From Candidatus Gastranaerophilales bacterium (lineage in GTDB: Bacteria; Cyanobacteriota; Vampirovibrionia; Gastranaerophilales; Gastranaerophilaceae), in the NCBI GenBank assembly GCA_021201175.1, contig JAJQFK010000257.1:1-6974 (forward strand): a stretch of DNA of 6,974 nucleotides, written 5' to 3'. Positions 1-5,708 of the stretch are shown piece by piece. Every line of letters begins with the position of its first letter. Within the stretch, counting starts at the first letter, position 1. A program made the translations under genes and the position numbers. A model generated the notes under the pieces. The model saw nothing but the letters and a program-made list of their open reading frames with translations, ran no database searches and was not told where the DNA came from.

Positions 1-34
1 GAGTTTATTTTTGAGAAAAGAGAGAAATCAATTT

Positions 35-2095
35 ATGTTAAATATTGATTCTTTAGCAAGCGGATTTAGCGCATATCTTGAAAATTTAAACAGTATTTCT
101 ACAAAGGATTACAGTACAACTAATTCTACGTATGATATTTTTAAATATCCTGATGAATTCAAACAATATCTTAAAAATGAAACAAATAATTCAGGTGAAA
201 TTTTATATATGAGTGTAGATGAAATATTAAATCTGGAAATTGAGAATGGTAAACTGGTTGTACCGGATGAAGATGAGGAAGAAGGACTTCCGGCGGAGGA
301 TGAATTACAAGCTTCTGAAACTGAAACTGATTCTCAAACTGCAACGGAAGAATCGGAAGTTACGGAAGAATCGGAAGAAATATCTGCGGACGAAACTGTT
401 TCTGATGAAACCGGTGAAACAACTGCTGATTCCGAAACTACAGATGATAATGAATCATTAGATGTTTTATCTGATCTGATAAATCAGATGTTAGAAATGG
501 ACGAAGTAAAATCTGTTGTTGATGTTGACGGTAATGATGAAATTGACGAAGAAGAACTGGAAAATTTTATTAATAAAATTAATGAATATGATGATGATGA
601 AGAAAATCTTTCCTTAACCGATATATTGAGCGCAATGGAAGATATAAATAATAATGAATTTTCTTTGAGTGATACAGAGACGGAAGAAGATACCGATGAT
701 GTTGAAGATGTTGATTCTACAGGTGCTATAGATTCGGCAGACTCTAACGGCACAACAGGAGCAACAGGCTCATCCGGAGGCGGCTCGGGAGTTTCAGGTT
801 CTTCCGGAAATTATTCATCAGGTTCTTCCGGAACACAGGAAAAAACTCTTGATAATATGACCGAAGCTGAATTGAAATCCGAATTAAAAACGGCAAATAA
901 CGATTTATCCGATAAAAAATCTGCATTAGAAGCAATTTATAACGGAACCGATTCAACAATCAAAAAAGCACAAGATGATGTAGATGACGCTTATAATGAA
1001 TACCGCAATCAATTACTTGAAATAGATGAAGGACTTGCAAAAGAAGTTGACGACCTAAAAAAACAACAGGACAAGAAACAAAGTGAAATAGATTCAAAAG
1101 AAATCGAGATTTCAAATCAGGAATGTGCGGTTTCTGATGCGCAAACAAATTATAATAATGCGGTATCAACCACAAAAACACTTAAAGCTTCATTATCAGA
1201 ACTTGAAAATGCAGACACTTCCGATATGGATTCAAGTGAGAAATCCGCAATTACTTCTAAAATTTCAGCATTAAAATCTAAAATATCGGAATCCGAAAAA
1301 AATGAAGAAACAACAAAAACAGCATGGGATGAAGCGAAAACTAAACTTGAAGAACTAAATAATTCAAAAACAACTCTTGAAAGCGAAAAGTCAGAACTTG
1401 ACAAACAAATGAGCGATTTAGAAACTAAAATTACGGAAAATAATCCGGATATAAAAAATTATCTGGAAAAATATAATGAAGCAAAAGAAAATTTAGAAAC
1501 AACAAAACAAAATGCTGTAGAATCAGCAAAAAAAGACATACAAGAATCTCAAGATTATGTAGATGAAGTTAATACGGCAATAAATAATTATGATAATAAA
1601 CAAATAACAAAAGAATATGCGCTTCAAGACGGTTCCGGCGAAGAACTGACAGAGTTTGCATTGGGATTGGAAGGAAAAACAGCATCAGAAATGCAGCAAT
1701 TAATGCAATCAGCAGGCTGTCAGTTTGATGATTGTGCATGGTGTGCAGATTTTGTAACATACTGCTTAAAACAAGTATATGGTGATGATATTCCGGGCGA
1801 CTTTACGAGTACCTGTTCAAACACGGCATATTGTCCGACAATTGAAAGCTGGGCGAAATCTAACGGTTCTTATACACAAGATTCAAGTCAGGTTCAGCCG
1901 GGAGATTTAATACTTTACGGAAGCGGAGTTGCAAGTCATATAGGTATTGTTACCTCTGTAAACAGCGACGGTACTGTTAATACTATTGAAGGTAATACTA
2001 CTAATGATTCCGGCGGCTATGGAAGCGGCTATGTAAATGCACATTCAAATGTTTCTAATGCAAGAAGTTTTGTTAGATTAAGCGCCTTGTCATAA
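35..2095 (+). CDS. Acidic EF-hand / coiled-coil / CHAP-domain protein, putative peptidoglycan hydrolase
   Basis: Predicted cell-wall hydrolase of 686 residues (numbered from ATG 35). Order of parts: a short N-terminal segment; a very acidic low-complexity region (about 77-232) with an EF-hand-like loop DVDGNDEIDEEE at 163-174 and a weaker one near 203-214; a Ser/Gly-rich linker (about 239-266); a Lys/Glu/Asn/Ser-rich coiled coil (about 275-522); and a CHAP/NlpC-P60-like domain (about 537-682). The likely catalytic Cys is C570 in WCADFV, with H635 in ASHIGIV and E652 in IEGN; GDLILYG before the His is typical of the fold. CHAP domains cleave peptidoglycan amide or peptide bonds; the bond cut here cannot be told. 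Coiled coil plus CHAP recalls PcsB-type division hydrolases, but no signal peptide or membrane segment is visible, so the export route is unclear. ATG 35 is preferred because the purine run AAAGAGAG lies 10 bases before it; an in-frame TTG at 11 would add eight residues. Confident in the CHAP domain, less in the role. Confidence 0.85.
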   Translation: MLNIDSLASGFSAYLENLNSISTKDYSTTNSTYDIFKYPDEFKQYLKNETNNSGEILYMSVDEILNLEIENGKLVVPDEDEEEGLPAEDELQASETETDSQTATEESEVTEESEEISADETVSDETGETTADSETTDDNESLDVLSDLINQMLEMDEVKSVVDVDGNDEIDEEELENFINKINEYDDDEENLSLTDILSAMEDINNNEFSLSDTETEEDTDDVEDVDSTGAIDSADSNGTTGATGSSGGGSGVSGSSGNYSSGSSGTQEKTLDNMTEAELKSELKTANNDLSDKKSALEAIYNGTDSTIKKAQDDVDDAYNEYRNQLLEIDEGLAKEVDDLKKQQDKKQSEIDSKEIEISNQECAVSDAQTNYNNAVSTTKTLKASLSELENADTSDMDSSEKSAITSKISALKSKISESEKNEETTKTAWDEAKTKLEELNNSKTTLESEKSELDKQMSDLETKITENNPDIKNYLEKYNEAKENLETTKQNAVESAKKDIQESQDYVDEVNTAINNYDNKQITKEYALQDGSGEELTEFALGLEGKTASEMQQLMQSAGCQFDDCAWCADFVTYCLKQVYGDDIPGDFTSTCSNTAYCPTIESWAKSNGSYTQDSSQVQPGDLILYGSGVASHIGIVTSVNSDGTVNTIEGNTTNDSGGYGSGYVNAHSNVSNARSFVRLSALS
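344..377 (+). repeat. Short tandem repeat, period 18 bases, in the acidic region
   Basis: A 16-base unit beginning ACGGAAGAATCGG occurs at 344-359 and again at 362-377. It encodes two copies of a TEESE-type hexapeptide. The exact nucleotide identity suggests recent duplication within the low-complexity acidic region. Confidence 0.6.
521..556 (+). other. EF-hand-like calcium-binding loop in the CHAP protein
   Basis: The codons spell DVDGNDEIDEEE, which has Asp at positions 1 and 3, Asn at 5, Ile at 8, Asp at 9 and Glu at 12, as in a canonical 12-residue EF-hand or dockerin-type loop. A less regular DINNNEFSLSD segment starts 40 residues later, close to the spacing of an EF-hand pair. Calcium binding is inferred from the motif only. 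Confidence 0.6.
794..833 (+). repeat. Short direct repeat, period 24 bases, in the Ser/Gly linker
   Basis: The 16-base unit TCAGGTTCTTCCGGAA occurs at 794-809 and 818-833 and encodes SGSSG twice. It lies in the flexible linker between the acidic half and the coiled coil of the CHAP protein. Linkers of this type often change length by slippage or recombination between such copies. Confidence 0.65.
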
Positions 2096-2118
2096 ATTTT
2101 CAAAATTTAATCCCATGT

Positions 2119-2148
2119 TTGCAAAAATTATTATATTTAATGTAAAAT
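2119..2148 (+). promoter_or_regulatory. Candidate sigma-70 type promoter before the sigma-factor gene
   Basis: TTGCAA at 2119-2124 (four of six bases match TTGACA) is separated by 18 bases from TAAAAT at 2143-2148 (five of six match TATAAT). This lies in the only intergenic stretch between the CHAP gene and the sigma gene. Transcription would begin near 2155, after the first possible ATG (2149) but before the in-frame ATG at 2185. Pattern-based only; AT-rich DNA gives such matches by chance. Confidence 0.4.
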
Positions 2149-2814
2149 ATGATTGTAGAAGTTTTGCGGGATATACTCCATAAAATGAGTTTAGAAAATA
2201 GTCAGGTGCAAAAATTTAATATTAAAGATTATCAAGAGTTGATTGATACTCTTGCACGTGTTGAATATAAAAAATTAGCAGCTAAGCATTTAATTGATTT
2301 TTCAGAATTGATTAATATAGGAACTCAGGTTGTACATAAACTTTGTTCCGATAAGCCTGTTAATCAGTATAATAAATCATACATTTCAACCGCTATAAAG
2401 TGGGCGATTCGTAATGAAATCCGGCGGCGTTATAAATGGTATGTATTGAAAAATCGGCAGCAGGAAAATATATTAATTGATGAACAAAGCGGATTTAATA
2501 TTCAAGAAGCTGTTTATAAGACTATTTTGTCTGTAGATGAAATGTCAGAAGGTGATAATCCTACATTAATTAAAGATTTAAAAAGGAATCCGGAAGAAAA
2601 AGTATTATTTTCAGAACTCAGCGAAAGTATAAAGGCTGCTATAAAAAAACTTCCGCCAAGAGAAAGAGAACTTATTGAATGTAAATTCTTTAATGATAAA
2701 AAGTTAAGGGAAATATCGGAAGAATTTAACCTTTCCCCTTCACGAATTTCAAGAGTTATTCAATCAGGGCTAAATAAAATAAGAAAAGAACTGATTAAAC
2801 AAAATTTAGTATAA
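2149..2814 (+). CDS. Small sigma-70 family RNA polymerase sigma factor (regions 2 and 4)
   Basis: Predicted RNA polymerase sigma subunit of 221 residues that would direct core enzyme to a subset of promoters. Region 2 spans about 40-102: DFSELINIG matches the core-binding part (2.1/2.2), and YISTAIKWAIRNEIRRRYKW matches the -10 melting/recognition part (2.3/2.4). Region 4 spans about 150-217: KKLPPRERELIECKFF followed by the helix-turn-helix KKLREISEEFNLSPSRISRVI, which would read the -35 element. No region 1.1 and no clear region 3 are seen; the 105-148 linker is short and poorly conserved. This suits an alternative sigma factor of the FliA/SigB/SigF-like group rather than the housekeeping one; the regulon cannot be told. 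The start is uncertain: neither ATG 2149 nor in-frame ATG 2185 (Met13) has a strong ribosome site, and the candidate promoter favours 2185. No anti-sigma gene lies beside it. Confidence 0.85.
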   Translation: MIVEVLRDILHKMSLENSQVQKFNIKDYQELIDTLARVEYKKLAAKHLIDFSELINIGTQVVHKLCSDKPVNQYNKSYISTAIKWAIRNEIRRRYKWYVLKNRQQENILIDEQSGFNIQEAVYKTILSVDEMSEGDNPTLIKDLKRNPEEKVLFSELSESIKAAIKKLPPRERELIECKFFNDKKLREISEEFNLSPSRISRVIQSGLNKIRKELIKQNLV

Positions 2815-2840
2815 AGCAATGCTGTAATGCATTGCTTTAT
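2811..2840 (+). terminator. Perfect 12-bp hairpin at the end of the sigma-factor gene
   Basis: ATAAAGCAATGC (2811-2822) pairs without mismatch with GCATTGCTTTAT (2829-2840) around a six-base loop. The left arm contains the TAA stop of the sigma gene. The trailing TTTATTATG is T-rich but not a clean T-run, so it is a modest intrinsic terminator or a 3'-end stabilising hairpin. It separates the sigma gene from the phosphate-transport unit. Confidence 0.65.
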
Positions 2841-2851
2841 TATGTATGAAA

Positions 2852-2857
2852 AAGGAG
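2852..2857 (+). promoter_or_regulatory. Strong Shine-Dalgarno AAGGAG for the DUF47 gene
   Basis: AAGGAG lies 11 bases before ATG 2869. It is the best Shine-Dalgarno match in the window, with a spacing at the long end of normal, and it fixes the start of the DUF47 gene. Confidence 0.7.
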
Positions 2858-2868
2858 AAATTTAATTT

Positions 2869-3516
2869 ATGTCAAAATTAATGAGCGGAATAATGTCTTA
2901 TATATTGCCCCCTTCTAATGATGTTTTCTATTCTTTGTTTGAAGAAGGTACAAAATGCTGCAAACAAGCTTCGGAATTGCTGCATGAAATATTAGAAAGC
3001 GGAAATATCACGGAAGAACAAATCGCCAGAGCAAGACAATATAAGCATGCCAGCAGTAAAAACATAAAAAAGACTCTCGAAGTTTTAGATACATCATTTG
3101 TTACCCCTATAGACAGAGAAGATATTCAAAATATTTCTTCACTTTTAAATAAAATTACAAAAAAAATAACTAAATCATGTATGAACTTGAAAGTATACAG
3201 ACTGGAAAAATATACAGAAAATTTAAAAAAGCAGTCGCAAACTTTAATAGCCGCAACATCAGAATTAGAATTAATTTTTTCTACATTTAAAAAACCGACA
3301 ATATCTGATATGACAGCAAAAAATCTAAAAATGAAAGAGATTGAAACACGCGGGGATGAAATACTTTTAAATGCAACGGAAGCTTTATTTTCAGGAAAAT
3401 ATGATGCATTAAATGTAATAAAGTTAAGAGATTTGCACAAAGATTTAGAAAATGCGCTTGATGCTTGTTATGCTGTTTCTGATGCCGTAGTAAGCGTTGT
3501 ATTAAAGTTGAGTTAA
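2869..3516 (+). CDS. DUF47 / PhoU-like Pit accessory protein
   Basis: Cytoplasmic all-helical protein of 215 residues in the DUF47 (PhoU-related) family, which is usually encoded beside Pit permeases and thought to modulate phosphate uptake. Visible family signs are the N-terminal segment PPSNDVFYSLFEEG (14-27), the helix with CCKQASELLHEIL (30-42), the LDTSFVTPIDREDI block (73-86), typical of the family, and the C-terminal IKLRDLHKDLENALDACYAVSDAV stretch (about 184-207). EIETRGDE (157-164) supplies acidic residues of the kind that bind metal in PhoU-like bundles. Length is normal for the family. The pit permease gene follows after 11 bases, so co-transcription is very likely. No Pho-box-like operator was recognised upstream. 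The exact biochemical role of the family is not settled. Confidence 0.9.
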   Translation: MSKLMSGIMSYILPPSNDVFYSLFEEGTKCCKQASELLHEILESGNITEEQIARARQYKHASSKNIKKTLEVLDTSFVTPIDREDIQNISSLLNKITKKITKSCMNLKVYRLEKYTENLKKQSQTLIAATSELELIFSTFKKPTISDMTAKNLKMKEIETRGDEILLNATEALFSGKYDALNVIKLRDLHKDLENALDACYAVSDAVVSVVLKLS

Positions 3517-3527
3517 CGGAGTAAATT

Positions 3528-4538
3528 ATGACACTATCATTAATTTTATTAATAGCCGTAATAATAACAGCACTCGCGTTTGACTATATAAACGGATTTC
3601 ATGATTGTGCAAATTCGATAGCCTCTGTAGTTTCAACAAAAGTATTATCTCCCCGTCAGGCAGTTTTATTTGGTGCTACACTTGAAGCATCGGGAGCTTT
3701 ATTAGGTGTGAATGTAGCAAAAACAATCGGTGCCGGAATTATTGCCTCTAATACAATTACTCTGCAAGTAATATTATGTGCTCTGTTAACAGCAGTAATA
3801 TGGAATTTAATTACCTGGTGGTTCGGACTTCCTTCCAGTTCTTCTCATGCTTTAATCGGAGGCTTATTGGGTTCTGCATTTATACATGCCGGATTGGATA
3901 CGATAAATTTTAGAATTTTATTTGAAAAAGTAATAATTCCAATGTTTGCCTCTCCCGTTGTCGGATTCACTGTCGGATTTATAGTAATGTGTTCATTTTT
4001 AAGGTTATTTTATAAAATGAAACCTGACGTTATAAACAGGCGGTTTAAAAGAGTACAGTTATTTGCTTCCGGTTTAATGGCATTAAGTCATGGTTTAAAT
4101 GACGCACAAAAAACAATGGGTGTTATAACTATGGCACTTGTTACGGCGGGTGTTTTAGTAATGCCGGAGGGTGAATTTAATATTCCTATCTATGTAAAGC
4201 TGACATGTGCAGTTACAATGGCACTGGGTACAATGTCGGGCGGCTGGAAAATAATAAAAACAATGGGCAGTAAAATTATAAAATTAAAACCTATTAGCGG
4301 TGCTGCCGCTGATTTTTCAGCATCTTCAATAGTTTTACTTGCTTCTGTTTTCGGCATTCCTTTGAGTACTACTCATGTTGTTTCAACATCAATTATGGGA
4401 GTCGGCACGGCAATAAAAGGAAGCGGGGTCAGAACTAATATTATAGGAAATATTGTTACGGCATGGGTGCTTACAATTCCATGCTGCGTTATAATGTCAT
4501 TAGTTTTATATTCGGTGTTAAAACATATTCCGCATTAG
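3528..4538 (+). CDS. pit: Pit-family inorganic phosphate permease
   Basis: Integral inner-membrane transporter of 336 residues (PF01384, PiT family) that takes up inorganic phosphate, in bacteria mostly as a metal-phosphate complex with protons, or with sodium. Both halves of the family's inverted repeat are present: NGFHDCANS at 22-30 with D26, and SHGLNDAQKTMG at 187-198 with N191 and D192. The Ser-rich re-entrant motifs also occur twice, GLPSSSSHALIGG (100-112) and GIPLSTTHVVSTSIMG (276-291). Hydrophobic segments run from residue 2 to about 330 with a basic loop at about 164-176 between the halves. The His in NGFHD also occurs in E. coli PitA, so it is not a defect. GGAG at 3518-3521 lies six bases before ATG 3528. 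The length is like compact bacterial and archaeal Pit proteins and shorter than E. coli PitA. The substrate is inferred from the family; sulfate permeases of this fold exist but are not usually paired with DUF47. Confidence 0.92.
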   Translation: MTLSLILLIAVIITALAFDYINGFHDCANSIASVVSTKVLSPRQAVLFGATLEASGALLGVNVAKTIGAGIIASNTITLQVILCALLTAVIWNLITWWFGLPSSSSHALIGGLLGSAFIHAGLDTINFRILFEKVIIPMFASPVVGFTVGFIVMCSFLRLFYKMKPDVINRRFKRVQLFASGLMALSHGLNDAQKTMGVITMALVTAGVLVMPEGEFNIPIYVKLTCAVTMALGTMSGGWKIIKTMGSKIIKLKPISGAAADFSASSIVLLASVFGIPLSTTHVVSTSIMGVGTAIKGSGVRTNIIGNIVTAWVLTIPCCVIMSLVLYSVLKHIPH

Positions 4539-4557
4539 AAAAGAAAAAGAGGTAGTT

Positions 4558-4842
4558 ATGGCATTAAAATCAATTCAATACAGAACAAACGGAACATGCT
4601 GCGGCTTAATGAATGTCATTATAGAGGACAGTAATAATAAAATTTATGATGTAGAATTTATTGGCGGCTGCCCCGGGAATCTTGCCGGCATAAGACAGCT
4701 TTTAAAAGGCATGGATATTCAGGAAGTTATAGATAAATTTCAGGGAATAACCTGCGGCGCAAAAAAGACAAGCTGTCCCGACCAATTGGCTAAATGTCTT
4801 ATTGAGTATAGAGATTATTCTGCTCAAAAAATCGAAAAATAA
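4558..4842 (+). CDS. Small TSCPD-motif protein (TIGR03905-like), function unknown
   Basis: A 94-residue cytoplasmic protein of the uncharacterised TIGR03905/TSCPD family. The signature TSCPDQLAK is at 71-79, preceded by FIGGCPGNLAGI (34-45) and ITCGAK (64-69). Cysteines lie at C14, C15, C38, C66, C73 and C80. Those at 14, 38, 66 and 73 fall in the family's usual blocks and could form a metal or redox site; this is inference. A related TSCPD domain occurs at the C terminus of adenosylcobalamin-dependent ribonucleotide reductases and NrdR-like contexts, but this protein is only the small stand-alone form, so no reaction can be assigned. AGAGGT at 4548-4553 gives a good ribosome site for ATG 4558. 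The gene follows pit after 19 bases and is probably read from the same transcript; whether the link to phosphate uptake is functional is unknown. Confidence 0.85.
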   Translation: MALKSIQYRTNGTCCGLMNVIIEDSNNKIYDVEFIGGCPGNLAGIRQLLKGMDIQEVIDKFQGITCGAKKTSCPDQLAKCLIEYRDYSAQKIEK

Positions 4843-4866
4843 AAGGTAATATCTTTTTGTTTATTT

Positions 4867-4872
4867 TATAAT
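4867..4872 (+). promoter_or_regulatory. Candidate -10 element for the lpxI-lpxB unit
   Basis: A perfect TATAAT lies in the 50-base gap between the TSCPD gene and lpxI, 20 bases before the GTG start. No matching -35 hexamer is seen 16-18 bases upstream. It may be a weak or activator-dependent promoter, or a chance match in AT-rich DNA. Confidence 0.35.
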
Positions 4873-4880
4873 CATAAAAA

Positions 4881-4886
4881 AGAGGA
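4881..4886 (+). promoter_or_regulatory. Shine-Dalgarno AGAGGA deciding the GTG start of lpxI
   Basis: AGAGGA ends six bases before GTG 4893 at ideal spacing. The frame is closed upstream by TAA at 4869-4871, and no ATG lies between that stop and the family-typical GLIAGNG motif, so GTG 4893 is the start. Confidence 0.7.
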
Positions 4887-4892
4887 TTAATT

Positions 4893-5114
4893 GTGTCTAT
4901 AGAACTTGATAACAAGCAGGGGTTAATCGCAGGAAACGGACAACTTCCCGTACAGCTTGCAAAAAATGCAAAAGAAAACGGTTTTGAAGTTATAGCAATT
5001 TCATTATCATCAGATAACAGAAATGAGTTAAAAAAATACTGTTCACGTTTATATGATTATGCCCCAGGAGAAGTTTTAAAAATCAAAAATACACTTCAAA
5101 CAGAAAAAATATGA
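4893..5114 (+). CDS. lpxI: LpxI N-terminal part, cut by an in-frame TGA (UDP-2,3-diacylglucosamine pyrophosphatase)
   Basis: First 73 codons of lpxI, ending in TGA 5112-5114. LpxI hydrolyses UDP-2,3-diacylglucosamine to lipid X plus UMP in lipid A synthesis at the inner membrane, replacing LpxH in many non-enteric bacteria. GLIAGNGQLPVQLAKNAKENG (from residue 10) is the family's characteristic N-terminal strand-loop-helix, followed by EVIAISLS, and the part ends at LQTEKI. In homologues the chain runs straight on into a (F/V)xGKV strand. Here that strand is encoded in the same frame just after the stop (FIGKVSK). The full frame 4893-5708 has 272 codons, or 271 residues counting the TGA, which is the normal family size. 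The part therefore holds only about half of the N-terminal domain and none of the catalytic C-terminal domain, and should be inactive alone. Treat as one interrupted gene with 5118-5708. Confidence 0.85.
   Translation: MSIELDNKQGLIAGNGQLPVQLAKNAKENGFEVIAISLSSDNRNELKKYCSRLYDYAPGEVLKIKNTLQTEKI
5112..5114 (+). other. lpxI: Internal in-frame TGA codon 74 of lpxI
   Basis: The only stop between GTG 4893 and the terminal TGA at 5706-5708. The following codons are CAA TTG, in the same frame. There is no frameshift: family similarity continues in frame on both sides. One base change from AGA or CGA (Arg) would create it, at a position that is not strongly conserved in the family. TGA ends lpxI and lpxB and Trp is TGG throughout the window, so TGA is a normal stop here. 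Confidence 0.85.
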
Positions 5115-5117
5115 CAA

Positions 5118-5708
5118 TTGACATTCATAGGAAAAGTGTCTAAAAGTCTTGTTATAAAACGTCCGAGATTTGATTCTTTAGCTGTAGAATTTTTAAAACA
5201 AGCTTCAAGATTAAATGATGATGCTATAATGCTTTTTTTAGTTGAAGAACTTAACAAAATAGGCATAACGGTTTTGGATCAAACAATCTTTATTAAAAAC
5301 TTAATGATACCCCGCGGAGTTTTAGGGAAAATTCAACCTACAGAAGAACAGTTATCTGATGTTGAATACGGTTATAAGATAGCAAAAGAGATGGGACAGC
5401 TTGATATTGGACAGTCTGTAGTAATAAAAGACCGTATGATTATGGCTATAGAAGCCATTGAAGGTACAGATAAATGTATTAAACGCGGGTGCAAATTAGG
5501 TAAAAAAGATTCAATAATCGTTAAAGTTGCAAAGCCTGCACAGGATAAGCGTTTTGATATTCCTGCATTCGGTCTGAATACATTAAAAACCATGAAAAAA
5601 TATAAAGCAAAATTAATTGCGGTGGAAGCAAATGAAACAATTTTAGTTGACCAGAAAAAAACAATAGAGTTTGCTGATAAAAATAATATAGTAGTAATGG
5701 CGGTATGA
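5118..5708 (+). CDS. lpxI: LpxI C-terminal part (LpxI/DUF1009 catalytic domain)
   Basis: In-frame continuation of lpxI after the internal TGA; the first possible restart is TTG 5118, with no ribosome site before it. It encodes 196 residues: the rest of the N-terminal domain (FIGKVSK, then KRPRFDS and LLxEL-like helices) and the whole DUF1009 domain. Conserved blocks in full-gene numbering (TGA counted as 74) are DIGQSVVIKD (about 171-180), EAIEGTD (187-193) and KVAKPAQDKRFDIPAFG (211-227). D222 in the last block probably matches the Asp shown to be essential in Caulobacter LpxI (D225); this alignment is by eye. No second lesion is seen, so the gene was under selection until recently or still is. 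The stop overlaps the lpxB start as ATGA, the usual sign of translational coupling. It could make a separate polypeptide by reinitiation, the tail of a readthrough product, or nothing. Confidence 0.85.
   Translation: MTFIGKVSKSLVIKRPRFDSLAVEFLKQASRLNDDAIMLFLVEELNKIGITVLDQTIFIKNLMIPRGVLGKIQPTEEQLSDVEYGYKIAKEMGQLDIGQSVVIKDRMIMAIEAIEGTDKCIKRGCKLGKKDSIIVKVAKPAQDKRFDIPAFGLNTLKTMKKYKAKLIAVEANETILVDQKKTIEFADKNNIVVMAV

Noticed and set aside
484..753. Reverse-strand Ser-rich open frame opposite the acidic region.
   Set aside because: It is the mirror of Asp/Glu/Ser codons in the real gene, with no ribosome site or family resemblance.
2093..2110. Terminator after the CHAP gene from AAATTTTCAAAATTT.
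   Set aside because: The repeat is AT-only with a one-base centre and cannot form a stable hairpin.
3594..3620. NGFHD instead of NGFND in Pit as a possible inactivating change.
   Set aside because: E. coli PitA, an active transporter, also has His at this position.
5112..5140. Selenocysteine insertion at the internal lpxI TGA; a 6-bp stem (5120-5125 with 5135-5140, one G-T pair) with AGG in its loop lies downstream.
   Set aside because: The stem is short, AT-rich and only five bases from TGA, unlike a normal bacterial SECIS. LpxI has no conserved Cys or Sec at this site, and no Sec genes are visible.
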